From an uncultured Lachnospiraceae bacterium (GTDB taxonomy: Bacteria; Bacillota; Clostridia; Lachnospirales; Lachnospiraceae), in the NCBI GenBank assembly GCA_900315735.1, contig ONAD01000017.1:1-59760 (forward strand): a stretch of DNA of 59,760 bases. The letters run 5' to 3'. A model generated the notes under the pieces. The model made no database searches. It saw only the letters and a list, made by a program, of their open reading frames with translations, and was not told the origin of the DNA. Positions 43,204-52,334 of this stretch are shown piece by piece (position 1 is the first letter of the stretch; every line of letters starts with the position of its first letter). Position numbers and translations under genes: made by a program.

Positions 43204-46200
43204 ATGAAGATGAAGAGACTGAAAGATTTCGTTGAGATAGATAAAAGATTTCAAAATTCCATAAATTTGCAACTGGATTTGCAGGATGATACCAAGCTGG
43301 AAAGTTATATTCCAACCAAATCATCTTTATTAATTCTGCAAAAATATCTGAAATCCGTAATGGGACAGGAACAGGAAAAAGCAACGATTCTGATTGGACC
43401 TTATGGAAAAGGAAAATCACATTTACTGCTGGTATTGTTGCAGATTCTTTCTGCACCGGAAAATGAAAAGGTAAATGACCTGGTTCAAAGAATCAGCAAA
43501 TTAGATGCAGAAACAGCAGAATTGGTGGAACAGTACCGGAGCCAGAAGAAAAAATTCCTTCCGGTTATTGTATCCAGTTCGAATATGAATCTTTCGGATG
43601 CCTTCGTCTTAGGACTGACAGAAGCATTGCAGTATGCAGGACTTAGCGACATTGTTCCGGACAGCTATTATAAGGAAGCAGAAAAGGCAGCGGATAACTG
43701 GATGGAAAATTATCCCAAGACTTATCAGAAGTTTGCGGAATTGATGCAGTCGGAGCATGGTCGTTCTGCGGAGCAGTGGAGAAAACAGATGGATAAAATG
43801 CAGGAAGATGCCTTAGAAGCATTCCGGGAAATTTATCCGAAAGTGACTTCCGGCAGTCAGTTCCAGCCGATTGTAAATATTGAAACCATGAAGGTCTATG
43901 AGGGCATCAATCGTATTTTATGCGAAAAATACGGTTATGCAGGTATTTTCCTTGTATTTGATGAGTTCAGCAAATATGTGGAAGGTCATGAAGAAGCAAC
44001 CTTTGCAAGAGATATGAAGGTATTGCAGGACATGTGTGAACTGGCAAATTCCGGCAAAGAGGAAATTCATATCGTATGTGTTGCACACAAAAGTATTAAG
44101 GAATATGGACATCAGTTATCAAAAAATATAAAGGATGCTTTTGATGGCGTAGAAGGAAGATTAAAAGAAGTCCGGTTCGTAGTATCTGCAAAGAATAATT
44201 TTGAACTGGTGATGGATGCCATCCATAAAAACGAGGAAGCATGTAAGTGTATGGTGACAGAAAATGCAGAGTGGAAAAAGGTGTTAGAAGATACCTATCA
44301 ACTGCCTTGCATTTCTGCACTTTTTGAACAGGAAGAGTATGACACGGTAGTAAAGGAAGGTTGTTTTCCGTTGCTGCCGCTTACCGTTTATCTGTTATTA
44401 GGAGTCAGCGAAAAAGTGGCACAGAATGAACGCAGCGTGTTTACTTTCCTTGCAAATAATGAGCCGGGTTCACTGGTACGCCTGATTGAAGAAGATGAAA
44501 AGGAAGCCCATGGAATCGGTGCAGCAGTCGTTTATGATTATTTTTCCAGATTATTCCGGGAAAATACAGACCTTATCCATATTCATGCGGAATGGCTGAA
44601 GGCAGAGTATGCCCTTGGAAAAGCAGAGGATGAGGAAGAAAAAAGCATCATCAAAGTAATGGCATTGCTTAAGATGATGGGAAATGAAGAAGAACTTCCG
44701 GTAAATGATGAAAGCATCTATCTGGCAAGCGGACTGGAATATGGAATTGTAAAAGAAAAATTAGAACAGTTAAAAGAAGCACGATTAATACAGTGGCGAA
44801 ACCGCACCGCTTCTTATGATTTTAAAAATAATGTCGGTGTCGATATCGAAAAAAAGATTCAGGAAGAAATACAGAAACAGAAAAAAGTAAATATCGAAAA
44901 AGTGTTAGGTGAAATTGCAGAATTAGATTATGTGCTGCCAAAGCAGTATAATCAGGAATTCACCATGACCAGATATTTTCATTATGAATATAAAAAGTTA
45001 GAGCAGTTTCTTGCGTTAAAAAAGGCGGAATATCTTTTTGAAGAAAGAAAAGCAGACGGAAAGATTATTGCATTGACAGATGCAGATAAGACAACAGATA
45101 TGGAAAAAGTCCAGCAGCATCTGAAGGAGTTAAAGGACGAGCGAATCGTAGTCCTCATTCCGCGAGAGCCGTTAATGGAAGAAGAAAATATCAGGCGTCT
45201 GATAGCAGTACGGCAGTTAAAAGAGGATAAGACATTTTTAGAAGAAAATGCAGTATTGCAGCAGGAATTGCAGCTATATGAAGAAGATTTGATTTATGAA
45301 ATCAATGCAGCATTAGAAAAACGTTATCTTCCGGAAAATGGAAACTGCACAGTATTATGTGGAATTGTATCCAGGAATAAAAGTAAATCAGTAGGTGAAT
45401 TTAACCGTACGCTCAGTAGAATCTGTGAAGAATACTATAATCTGACTCCGAAAATTAATAATGAAATGATTAACCGCAGAAAGGTATCGTCCCAGACAAA
45501 ACGTGCCAGAAGAACCATTGTAGATGCTGTTTTAAATGGAAAAGAAATGGCACAGTGGGAGAATGGTTCGGCGGCAGAAGCAACCATTTACCGGGCAACC
45601 TTACGGGCACTGGATGAAGGAAGAGCAGAAGAGGGAAGCCAGCAGGTATTGCAGGAAATCATGGAATTTATCAACCGCTGTGCCGGAAAAAAACACAGTT
45701 TTTCCGAACTTTATGAAAGTCTTTCAGGAAAAGGTTATGGAGTAAGAGAAGGTATCATTCCAATTTATATCGCAAGGCAGATTGCGGAACTTGAGGATAC
45801 GCCGGTCATCCTTTTGCAGGAGCGTGAAGTGGAGATTACGCCGGAGATATTTGACAATATAGAAGAACATCCGGAGAATTACAGCCTTTATGTGGAAAAA
45901 GAGACTGTAAATAAAGAGAAGTATATCAAGCAGTTGGAAGAAATCTTTTGCGGACAGGATACCTATCAGAGTCTTGGAAAACGAAACCGGCTTTATGAAC
46001 TGGTACGCGCAATGCAACGGTGGTACAGAAGTCTGCCGCAGATTGCTGTTTCCTTCCAGACCTGCCCGGAAGGCATGGATGAGGAAGCTTATGCATTTAT
46101 CAAGGGGCTTCGTAGGATTCTTAAAAATATGGAGCCGAACCCAAGGGAAATGCTGTTCGAACAGCTTCCGGGGCTGGTAGAGAAAAAGAATTTAAAGGAA

Positions 46201-46773
46201 ACGGCACGGCAAATCAAAGAGGGAAAAGAATATTTAGATACTTTCCTTTTTAAGAAAAATGAGCAGGCAATAGAAGTTACAAAGAAAATCTATGGCGCAG
46301 CAAAAGAAGACAGCCTTTCCGGCGTTCTAAAGGCATGGTATGAGGAGCAGGGAAAGGCGGCAAAGAGTTTTCTGGCCAGCAATCAGGTGACTGCATTGAT
46401 GGGCTATTTATCCAGAATGCAGACCCACAATGAACAGGAAATTGTAGAACATCTTTCCAAGGCAGTTCTTGATATTTATATGGAAGACTGGCGGGATGAG
46501 TCCTTGAAGCAGTATGAAGAAGAGCTTGCCCGGTTAAAGGCAGAGATTGAACACATTGGAATGGAACAGAGTGAGTCCGGCAGCAGGCAGATGATAGAAT
46601 TTACCGGAAGTGATGGAAAAAAGGTAAAGAAATTCTATGAAGCAGAGGATGACAGCACCAGTTATTTCCTGAAAAATGCCATGGAAGAAGCTATGGAGGA
46701 ATTCGGAGACAGTCTGGAAGTGAACCAGAAGGTAGCAGTACTGGTTCAGATGATAGAGAAGCTGACGAAGTAG
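43204..46773 (+). CDS. Large P-loop ATPase (SspC-like)
   Basis: An 1189-aa protein with an N-terminal AAA-type ATPase module: Walker A GPYGKGKS at 65-72 and Walker B GIFLVFDE at 247-254, followed by FSKYVEGHEEATFARDM and HIVCVAHKSI (sensor region). The remaining 800 residues are helical and charged, with no catalytic motif I can name. Size and position next to the DUF4007 and PAPS-reductase genes match SspC. The overall shape also resembles BrxC/DndH-like defence ATPases, so family membership at finer level is uncertain. AAAGGGA precedes the ATG; the gap to the desulfurase gene is 15 nt. It probably drives loading or movement of the modification complex on DNA. Confidence 0.75.
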   Translation: MKMKRLKDFVEIDKRFQNSINLQLDLQDDTKLESYIPTKSSLLILQKYLKSVMGQEQEKATILIGPYGKGKSHLLLVLLQILSAPENEKVNDLVQRISKLDAETAELVEQYRSQKKKFLPVIVSSSNMNLSDAFVLGLTEALQYAGLSDIVPDSYYKEAEKAADNWMENYPKTYQKFAELMQSEHGRSAEQWRKQMDKMQEDALEAFREIYPKVTSGSQFQPIVNIETMKVYEGINRILCEKYGYAGIFLVFDEFSKYVEGHEEATFARDMKVLQDMCELANSGKEEIHIVCVAHKSIKEYGHQLSKNIKDAFDGVEGRLKEVRFVVSAKNNFELVMDAIHKNEEACKCMVTENAEWKKVLEDTYQLPCISALFEQEEYDTVVKEGCFPLLPLTVYLLLGVSEKVAQNERSVFTFLANNEPGSLVRLIEEDEKEAHGIGAAVVYDYFSRLFRENTDLIHIHAEWLKAEYALGKAEDEEEKSIIKVMALLKMMGNEEELPVNDESIYLASGLEYGIVKEKLEQLKEARLIQWRNRTASYDFKNNVGVDIEKKIQEEIQKQKKVNIEKVLGEIAELDYVLPKQYNQEFTMTRYFHYEYKKLEQFLALKKAEYLFEERKADGKIIALTDADKTTDMEKVQQHLKELKDERIVVLIPREPLMEEENIRRLIAVRQLKEDKTFLEENAVLQQELQLYEEDLIYEINAALEKRYLPENGNCTVLCGIVSRNKSKSVGEFNRTLSRICEEYYNLTPKINNEMINRRKVSSQTKRARRTIVDAVLNGKEMAQWENGSAAEATIYRATLRALDEGRAEEGSQQVLQEIMEFINRCAGKKHSFSELYESLSGKGYGVREGIIPIYIARQIAELEDTPVILLQEREVEITPEIFDNIEEHPENYSLYVEKETVNKEKYIKQLEEIFCGQDTYQSLGKRNRLYELVRAMQRWYRSLPQIAVSFQTCPEGMDEEAYAFIKGLRRILKNMEPNPREMLFEQLPGLVEKKNLKETARQIKEGKEYLDTFLFKKNEQAIEVTKKIYGAAKEDSLSGVLKAWYEEQGKAAKSFLASNQVTALMGYLSRMQTHNEQEIVEHLSKAVLDIYMEDWRDESLKQYEEELARLKAEIEHIGMEQSESGSRQMIEFTGSDGKKVKKFYEAEDDSTSYFLKNAMEEAMEEFGDSLEVNQKVAVLVQMIEKLTK

Positions 46774-46788
46774 TAAGGAGTTGTAGTT

Positions 46789-47952
46789 ATGAATACAGAA
46801 GAAATCATTTATCTTGACAATGCAGCAACAACATATCCAAAACCGGAAGCGGTATATACAGAAATGAACCGGGTCAACCGCAGCCTTGCATTTAATGCCG
46901 GGAGGGGTTCTTATGCCCTTGCAAAAGAGGCAGATGAAATTATCGCGGAAACAAGAGAAGCGCTGCTTGATTTAGTGCATGCAAAAGAGGAAGCAGAGGT
47001 GGTTTTATCCGCCTCTGCTACTGTTGCTTTCAATCAGATTATTGGCGGAATGGACTGGAAGAAATCGGATGTGGTTTATGTCAGCCCTTATGAGCATAAT
47101 GCGGTGGTTCGCCCGCTGGATTTATGGAAAGAGCGGATTGGATTTACCATAATGGAGCTTCCACTGGAAAAAGAATCCTTAAAAATTGATTTGGAAAAAA
47201 TGGAATATCTTTTTACGGAGCAGCCGCCAACTCATATCTTTCTGTCGCAGGTCAGCAATGTGACAGGTTATATACTCCCCATCGAAGAAATATGCAAAAT
47301 TGCAAAGAAATATGAAGCAGTCACAGTAATCGATGCATCCCAGTCACTTGGGCTGACAGAGCTTGATATGCGAAAAGTTCCGGCAGATATTGTAGCTTTT
47401 GCCGGTCACAAAAATCTTTATGGTCCCTTCGGAACAGGAGGATTTTTCTTAAGACATGGCATAAAGCTGAAAGTTTTTCTGGCAGGAGGAACCGGAAGTG
47501 ATTCCCTGAATCCGAAGATGCCATTGGAAAGCCCGGCACGTTATGAGGCAGCCAGCCCGAATATTGTAGCAATAGCAGGACTTCGTGCAGCTCTCATGGA
47601 GATAAAGGCAGCCGGAACAGCAAACTGGCTGGCACATGAACAACAGTTGACTGATAAATTAATTGCGCAGTTAAAACGGATTCCCACTGTGAAATTATAT
47701 GGAGATTTTGGGCAGGACAAAGTCGGAATAGTTCCCTTTCATATCCGTGGCTATCAGGCATCCGAGGTGGGCATGCTTTTGGACACAGACTATGGAATTG
47801 CCGTAAGAACCGGCTATCACTGTGCACCACTGATACATAAGCATTTAAAGGATGAAGCTTCCGGCGGCGTTGTCCGGGTCGGAATCGGAAGATATACCAC
47901 GGAGAAAGAGATAGATACACTGGTTGCTGCCGTCGGGGAACTGGCGGAGTAG
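46789..47952 (+). CDS. Cysteine desulfurase (SspA/DndA/IscS-like)
   Basis: A 387-aa PLP-dependent class V aminotransferase-fold enzyme that takes sulfur from L-cysteine as a persulfide. It starts IIYLDNAATTYPKPEAV, has VIDASQSLGL for cofactor binding, the PLP lysine in AGHKNLYGP (Lys208), and the persulfide cysteine in RTGYHCAP (Cys345). The sequence resembles the SufS/CsdA-like group more than housekeeping IscS. No iscU, sufB or tRNA-thiolation gene is nearby. Its place inside the defence operon indicates that it supplies sulfur for DNA phosphorothioation. AAGGAG lies upstream; the following gene starts 10 nt after the stop codon. Confidence 0.88.
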   Translation: MNTEEIIYLDNAATTYPKPEAVYTEMNRVNRSLAFNAGRGSYALAKEADEIIAETREALLDLVHAKEEAEVVLSASATVAFNQIIGGMDWKKSDVVYVSPYEHNAVVRPLDLWKERIGFTIMELPLEKESLKIDLEKMEYLFTEQPPTHIFLSQVSNVTGYILPIEEICKIAKKYEAVTVIDASQSLGLTELDMRKVPADIVAFAGHKNLYGPFGTGGFFLRHGIKLKVFLAGGTGSDSLNPKMPLESPARYEAASPNIVAIAGLRAALMEIKAAGTANWLAHEQQLTDKLIAQLKRIPTVKLYGDFGQDKVGIVPFHIRGYQASEVGMLLDTDYGIAVRTGYHCAPLIHKHLKDEASGGVVRVGIGRYTTEKEIDTLVAAVGELAE

Positions 47953-47962
47953 GAGGAAGAAG

Positions 47963-50131
47963 ATGGAGAACACAACAGAAACAAATTTAAAAACTTTAGT
48001 TGAATTAGTTCAGAAGAATGAACTATTATTACCTGATTTCCAAAGAGGATTTGTATGGGATGTTGAAACACAGAAAAGGCTTGTGGCTTCTGTTTTGGCA
48101 AAGATGCCATTGGGAAGCATTTTGGTGTTAGAGGCAAACAAGAATGATTATGGTTATCGCCTTATCGGTCGAAAAGATAGTCCTAAATTATCTGGTAATA
48201 GTGAGACATATGCTTTATTAGACGGACAGCAGAGATTGACTGTTTTAGCAAATGTATTTTCAAATCTTTTGTATCTGGATTATGAGAATCCGGGAAAAAT
48301 GATTGATGATTATAAAAAACTATCTTCAATAGAATTGAAATATAGATTTTTCTTGCGTATACCAAGTATTGATATTTTGGAAGAAGAAAATGACTGGTTT
48401 GGTTTGAAAAAATTATGCTTTCCAATAACAAACGTAGAAAATAAAGAGGAAAGATTAGATTTCCTTACAAGAGATATTTTGGGAGACATAATTGCTATTC
48501 CGTTTGATGAAAAAACGGAGGAATGTTATGTGCCAAATACGAAGAAATCAAAAGATATATGGAAATATGCAATACAGACAGACCAATACCTGATTCCACT
48601 ATATCTTTTGATTAGCGATAAAAATCAGTTATGGAGTGGGGAACGTCTGGATAAAGTTTTACAGGAAATAGTGGATGAGGTAATCGATTATCGGTTAGAA
48701 AAAGAATATGCTGTTTTGAACAGTGAAGAAGAAAGATTGGACTATGTAGAAAAGATTCTTCCACCAGATTTTTTAGAGGATGTTATTTCAGATGGAAAAG
48801 TAAATATAGACACATTAAAACAACAATGGAAATTAATGGCAAAAGTATGTTGGTCAGACAGAATGAAAGCTTATTTAAATTCCTGTATTACAGCATTGGA
48901 TTTACATCAGATTGTTGTAAAAAAATCAGATAGGGATCGGGCAATTGATATTTATGAAAATTTAAATATTGGTGGAATAAGTCTCAGTACATTCGAGTTG
49001 GTGATGGCAAGAGCGGCAAAGGAAAAGTTACCACAGAATAAGAATCTGTTTGAAACGATTGTAGATTATATTCAGACAGAACGGGAATATGAGACCTGTG
49101 TCATTCCTGAATGCATGGAGAAGTATGCAATAAGCAAAAATTACTCAGCTTCAAATGAAATGGAATGCTATAACGAAAAGAAAAATGAATTGAATAAGAA
49201 GTATACAGAAGGGTTTTTGGACGTGTTATCACTTTTGAGTTATGCACCGGATTATACTTCAGGAAGTGTAGAAACAAGTCAAATAAAACAAAAGAAAATA
49301 TTGAATTTAGATGAAAAGCAGATATTACATAACTGGAAGAAAGCATGTGAGGGGATTGATAGAGCTTGTTATTTCTTGAAAGTGCAATGTGGAGTAAGAA
49401 AAATTCAGGAAGTAAGCTATAATCTGATGCTTGTTCTTTTGGGCTATATCTATGCAAATGATTCGTTTTACAAAGATAAAAAGGTGACAAAATTGCTGGT
49501 AGCATGGTATTGGTCAGCAATTTTTGCAGGAAGGTATGATAAAGACCAAACGTCTCATGTAGTAGAAGATATCAATAACATTTTGAAAACAATTGCAGAT
49601 GGAGATGATACCTGGCTGCTGGAAATGAAAAATAATATTTTGGATATGAAAGGTTTTTCTGATGGACCTACTTTATTGCTTCAAACAAGTGTTACACCAA
49701 AGGGAGCATTACGGAAATCAATATGTCAATTTTATCTTGCAGGAACATATAAAGATTTAATGACGAATACAATATTACATTCATTTTTAGATGAAACAAA
49801 GAAATTAGAAGAACATCATCTGGTTCCGTTGGGTACATTCTCAAGAGACTATAAGACAATGGAGAAAGATGAGAGAAGCAATAAAAGAAGTATTTTTAAT
49901 TCGCCACTTAATTTTGCATATATAACAAAAGATTCAAATAAAGCAATTGGAAATACTTCAATAGATCAGTATGTAAAAATTGTTGACCAGGATTCTGTTT
50001 TGGAACTTCATTTGGATTCACTTCAAAGTGGACAGCAATTGTTAAATAAAGAGAATCTGGAAAAGGCATTAGCAAATCGTCTTATACATATAAAAAAGGA
50101 TATAAAGAAAAGAATTCAAAATAATATGTGA
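47963..50131 (+). CDS. DUF262 protein with C-terminal HNH-like motif (SspE/GmrSD-like)
   Basis: A 722-aa two-part protein. Residues 1-350 are a DUF262 ParB-like NTPase: LLPDFQRGFVWD, KMPLGSILVLE, YALLDGQQRLTVL, and later YENLNIGGISLSTFELVMAR. The C-terminal part ends in a DUF1524-like HNH region: LEEHHLVPLGTFS then NSPLNFAYITKDSNKAIGN. SspE and GmrSD share this layout; SspE senses phosphorothioate through DUF262 and then nicks DNA with the HNH domain. Here it would be the restriction arm. The second His or Asn of a canonical HNH is not fully clear. I chose the ATG at 47963 behind AGGAGGAAG; the longer frame from 47924 overlaps the desulfurase gene. Confidence 0.82.
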   Translation: MENTTETNLKTLVELVQKNELLLPDFQRGFVWDVETQKRLVASVLAKMPLGSILVLEANKNDYGYRLIGRKDSPKLSGNSETYALLDGQQRLTVLANVFSNLLYLDYENPGKMIDDYKKLSSIELKYRFFLRIPSIDILEEENDWFGLKKLCFPITNVENKEERLDFLTRDILGDIIAIPFDEKTEECYVPNTKKSKDIWKYAIQTDQYLIPLYLLISDKNQLWSGERLDKVLQEIVDEVIDYRLEKEYAVLNSEEERLDYVEKILPPDFLEDVISDGKVNIDTLKQQWKLMAKVCWSDRMKAYLNSCITALDLHQIVVKKSDRDRAIDIYENLNIGGISLSTFELVMARAAKEKLPQNKNLFETIVDYIQTEREYETCVIPECMEKYAISKNYSASNEMECYNEKKNELNKKYTEGFLDVLSLLSYAPDYTSGSVETSQIKQKKILNLDEKQILHNWKKACEGIDRACYFLKVQCGVRKIQEVSYNLMLVLLGYIYANDSFYKDKKVTKLLVAWYWSAIFAGRYDKDQTSHVVEDINNILKTIADGDDTWLLEMKNNILDMKGFSDGPTLLLQTSVTPKGALRKSICQFYLAGTYKDLMTNTILHSFLDETKKLEEHHLVPLGTFSRDYKTMEKDERSNKRSIFNSPLNFAYITKDSNKAIGNTSIDQYVKIVDQDSVLELHLDSLQSGQQLLNKENLEKALANRLIHIKKDIKKRIQNNM

Positions 50132-50145
50132 GGGGGAATCTTAAT

Positions 50146-50298
50146 ATGGCAGTCTTATCAAATGAAAAATTAATGGAACTTACGATGGAAATATTAATGA
50201 TGGAACGGAAAAACCTTAGAAGCAGGGCAAAGACAGACCACAATATGTCACAGGAAATCCAGAAAGTAATAAAGGAATATGCGGCACTGAAATGTTAA
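50146..50298 (+). CDS. 50-aa microprotein in the defence operon
   Basis: A small open frame that starts ATG at 50146, 8 nt after AGGGGGA, and stops at 50296-50298. The protein begins MAVLSNEKLMELTMEILMME and ends KEYAALKC; it is a likely amphipathic helical pair with many Met, Leu and Lys. It fills the 194-nt space between the DUF262 gene and the DndD-like gene, lies in the same direction and keeps the tight operon spacing (14 nt before, 27 nt after). No known family is recognised. It may be an accessory subunit or inhibitor for the DUF262 or DndD-like protein. Confidence 0.65.
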   Translation: MAVLSNEKLMELTMEILMMERKNLRSRAKTDHNMSQEIQKVIKEYAALKC

Positions 50299-50325
50299 AT
50301 AATGAGTTTATGATGGGAGAATAGA

Positions 50326-52332
50326 ATGAAGTTTAAAACACTAAAAATGAAGAATTTTATGAGGTACAAAGGGGAGAATACAATTGAATTCAGTTGTGAT
50401 GAGGAAAAGAATGTAACAATTGTATTGGGAGATAATACTGTTGGAAAAACAACAATTGCACAGGCATTTCGATGGGGATTATATGGAAAGATTTTTGCTG
50501 AACGGGGCAAAAGACAGGAGGATTTCCAGTTCCTTAATTATGATATTCTTGAAATGATGGATGCAAACAGCAGAGCAACGGTATCAGTTGAAATTACTGT
50601 AGTGGATGATGAAAAACAGTATTATATACGACGTATGGTAGAGTATACAAGACTGTATCCGAAAATGGAAACAAGGGAAGCAGCAAAAAAGCTGCAGTTA
50701 TTGATTGCGGATAAAAATCATGTGGATGATATGGTTGAAGTGCAGCCGGAAAAGGCACAGGAGCTGATTAATGAATTGTTTCCGGTAAATCTTTCACATT
50801 ATTTCCTGTTTGATGGGGAGCGGTGGAATGATGTGACGGTAAATGGGGTAAGAGAAAATATTAAGGATTCCGTACATATTCTTACAGGACTGTCTGCATA
50901 TCAGGCAGCAATGAACCATTTGAAAGATATGGGAAGCAATTCTGTTATAAAGACATTTCGTGAGAAAATCAGAGGCTCTGGAAATATGTATGATGACTTG
51001 GAGAAAGACCGAAATTATCAGGAGCGTTATATAGAAAATTATAAAGAAAAAATCCGTATACTGGAAATAAATATTCAAAATTATATGGATAAGGTTTCGG
51101 AAATAGAAGAATATTTATTGAATAATCAAAGTACGGAAAATATGCAAAAGGACTTTAAACGTTTACAGGTATTGCGGAAAACACAGGAACAGGCATGCAT
51201 AACGAATTATAAGACCTTTGTCAATGAATTTAGTGATAAGGGATATATGTTACTGGCAAAACCTATGGTGGATGCAGCAATGAAGATGGTAAAATCAGTT
51301 GCCGGAGAAAGAAGGGATATTCCTTATATGCGGCAGGCAAGTATTGACCATATTATAAAATCAGGCACCTGTATTTGCGGAACAAAAATCAGACCGGGAA
51401 CAAAAGAATTTGATGCTTTGATGGAACAGAGAAATTTTCTGCCACCGGCAGACATAGGTTCTTTATTGGGTGAATTTGAAAGAACCGGAAAACGTTGGGA
51501 GAATCGCAGCAGCAGTTTAAAGCAGGATTTGCATGAAATGGCAGAAAAAGTTGATATGAGTATAGAAGAATATCAGGAGACTTTGAACATAATTGCCAAA
51601 CTTGAAACGAAAATGGACGAGCAGATTGATTTTGCTGAAAAACGAAATAAATTAAGATATTACAAGCAGGAAATTCAGAAAATGAGTTCAGAAAGAGGCT
51701 CTTATCTTGGAAGAATTGATGAGAGTCAGGCTAGCATTGAACGACTGGAGAATCAAATGAAGAGTCAGGAAGCACAGAGCCAGGAAAATGAAAAATGGCG
51801 TAAACGTGTAGAGATTGCAGAGCAGCTTTATGAGAAACTGAAAAAGGACTTTACCGAAAAAGAGAAAAAGACATTCGTAGAATTAAATACAAAAATCCAA
51901 GAGAATTTCCAACGTATGTTTAATGCCAAAGATAAGAAAATTGAACTAACACCACAATATGTCATTGAGATGTTATATAAGACGGAAATTGGTTATCGGG
52001 AAGAAAAGAACCTTTCGGAAGGAGAGAAAATTGCAAGAAATTTTGCGTTTGTTGTAACGATTATGGAATATAGCCGGGAGAAGAAAGCAGAAAAGTCCGG
52101 TCAGGAAAGTGATACGTTACCATTGGTTTTGGATGGACCGTTCTCAAAGCTTGGAGATGAAAATATCCGACTGATTGCACAGGTATTGCCAAAAGCAGCA
52201 GAGCAGGTAATTATTTTTATGTTAGATAAAGACTGGAAATATACCGGATTGGATGCTTATGTTGGATCATCCTATTACATTGAGAAAAATGCGGCTCAGA
52301 CCTATGCAACAATTAAGAGAAGGGAGTTGTAA
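50326..52332 (+). CDS. SMC/Rad50-type ATPase (DndD-like)
   Basis: A 668-aa coiled-coil ABC ATPase. Start: KFKTLKMKNFMRYKGENTIE, the RecF/SMC opening, then Walker A GDNTVGKTT. Two long coiled-coil arms (about 210-270 and 390-520) flank a hinge that carries SGTCICGTKIRPG, a CxC zinc-hook-like motif. The C-terminal half ends with the ABC signature NLSEGEKIARNFAF and Walker B LPLVLDGPFSKLGDEN. This plan is that of DndD, which in classical Dnd systems helps DndC and DndE insert sulfur. Here it follows an Ssp-type set that does not normally need DndD, so its role could be modification, restriction or sensing. The next gene starts 2 nt later. Confidence 0.85.
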   Translation: MKFKTLKMKNFMRYKGENTIEFSCDEEKNVTIVLGDNTVGKTTIAQAFRWGLYGKIFAERGKRQEDFQFLNYDILEMMDANSRATVSVEITVVDDEKQYYIRRMVEYTRLYPKMETREAAKKLQLLIADKNHVDDMVEVQPEKAQELINELFPVNLSHYFLFDGERWNDVTVNGVRENIKDSVHILTGLSAYQAAMNHLKDMGSNSVIKTFREKIRGSGNMYDDLEKDRNYQERYIENYKEKIRILEINIQNYMDKVSEIEEYLLNNQSTENMQKDFKRLQVLRKTQEQACITNYKTFVNEFSDKGYMLLAKPMVDAAMKMVKSVAGERRDIPYMRQASIDHIIKSGTCICGTKIRPGTKEFDALMEQRNFLPPADIGSLLGEFERTGKRWENRSSSLKQDLHEMAEKVDMSIEEYQETLNIIAKLETKMDEQIDFAEKRNKLRYYKQEIQKMSSERGSYLGRIDESQASIERLENQMKSQEAQSQENEKWRKRVEIAEQLYEKLKKDFTEKEKKTFVELNTKIQENFQRMFNAKDKKIELTPQYVIEMLYKTEIGYREEKNLSEGEKIARNFAFVVTIMEYSREKKAEKSGQESDTLPLVLDGPFSKLGDENIRLIAQVLPKAAEQVIIFMLDKDWKYTGLDAYVGSSYYIEKNAAQTYATIKRREL

Positions 52333-52334
52333 AA

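Noticed and set aside
43204..46773. BREX BrxC assignment for the 1189-aa ATPase
   Set aside because: No PglX, PglZ, BrxL or Lon-like gene is in the operon; the neighbours point to an Ssp-type system.
46789..47952. Housekeeping iscS or tRNA-thiolation desulfurase
   Set aside because: No iscU, iscR, mnmA or thiI neighbour, and the gene lies inside the defence operon.
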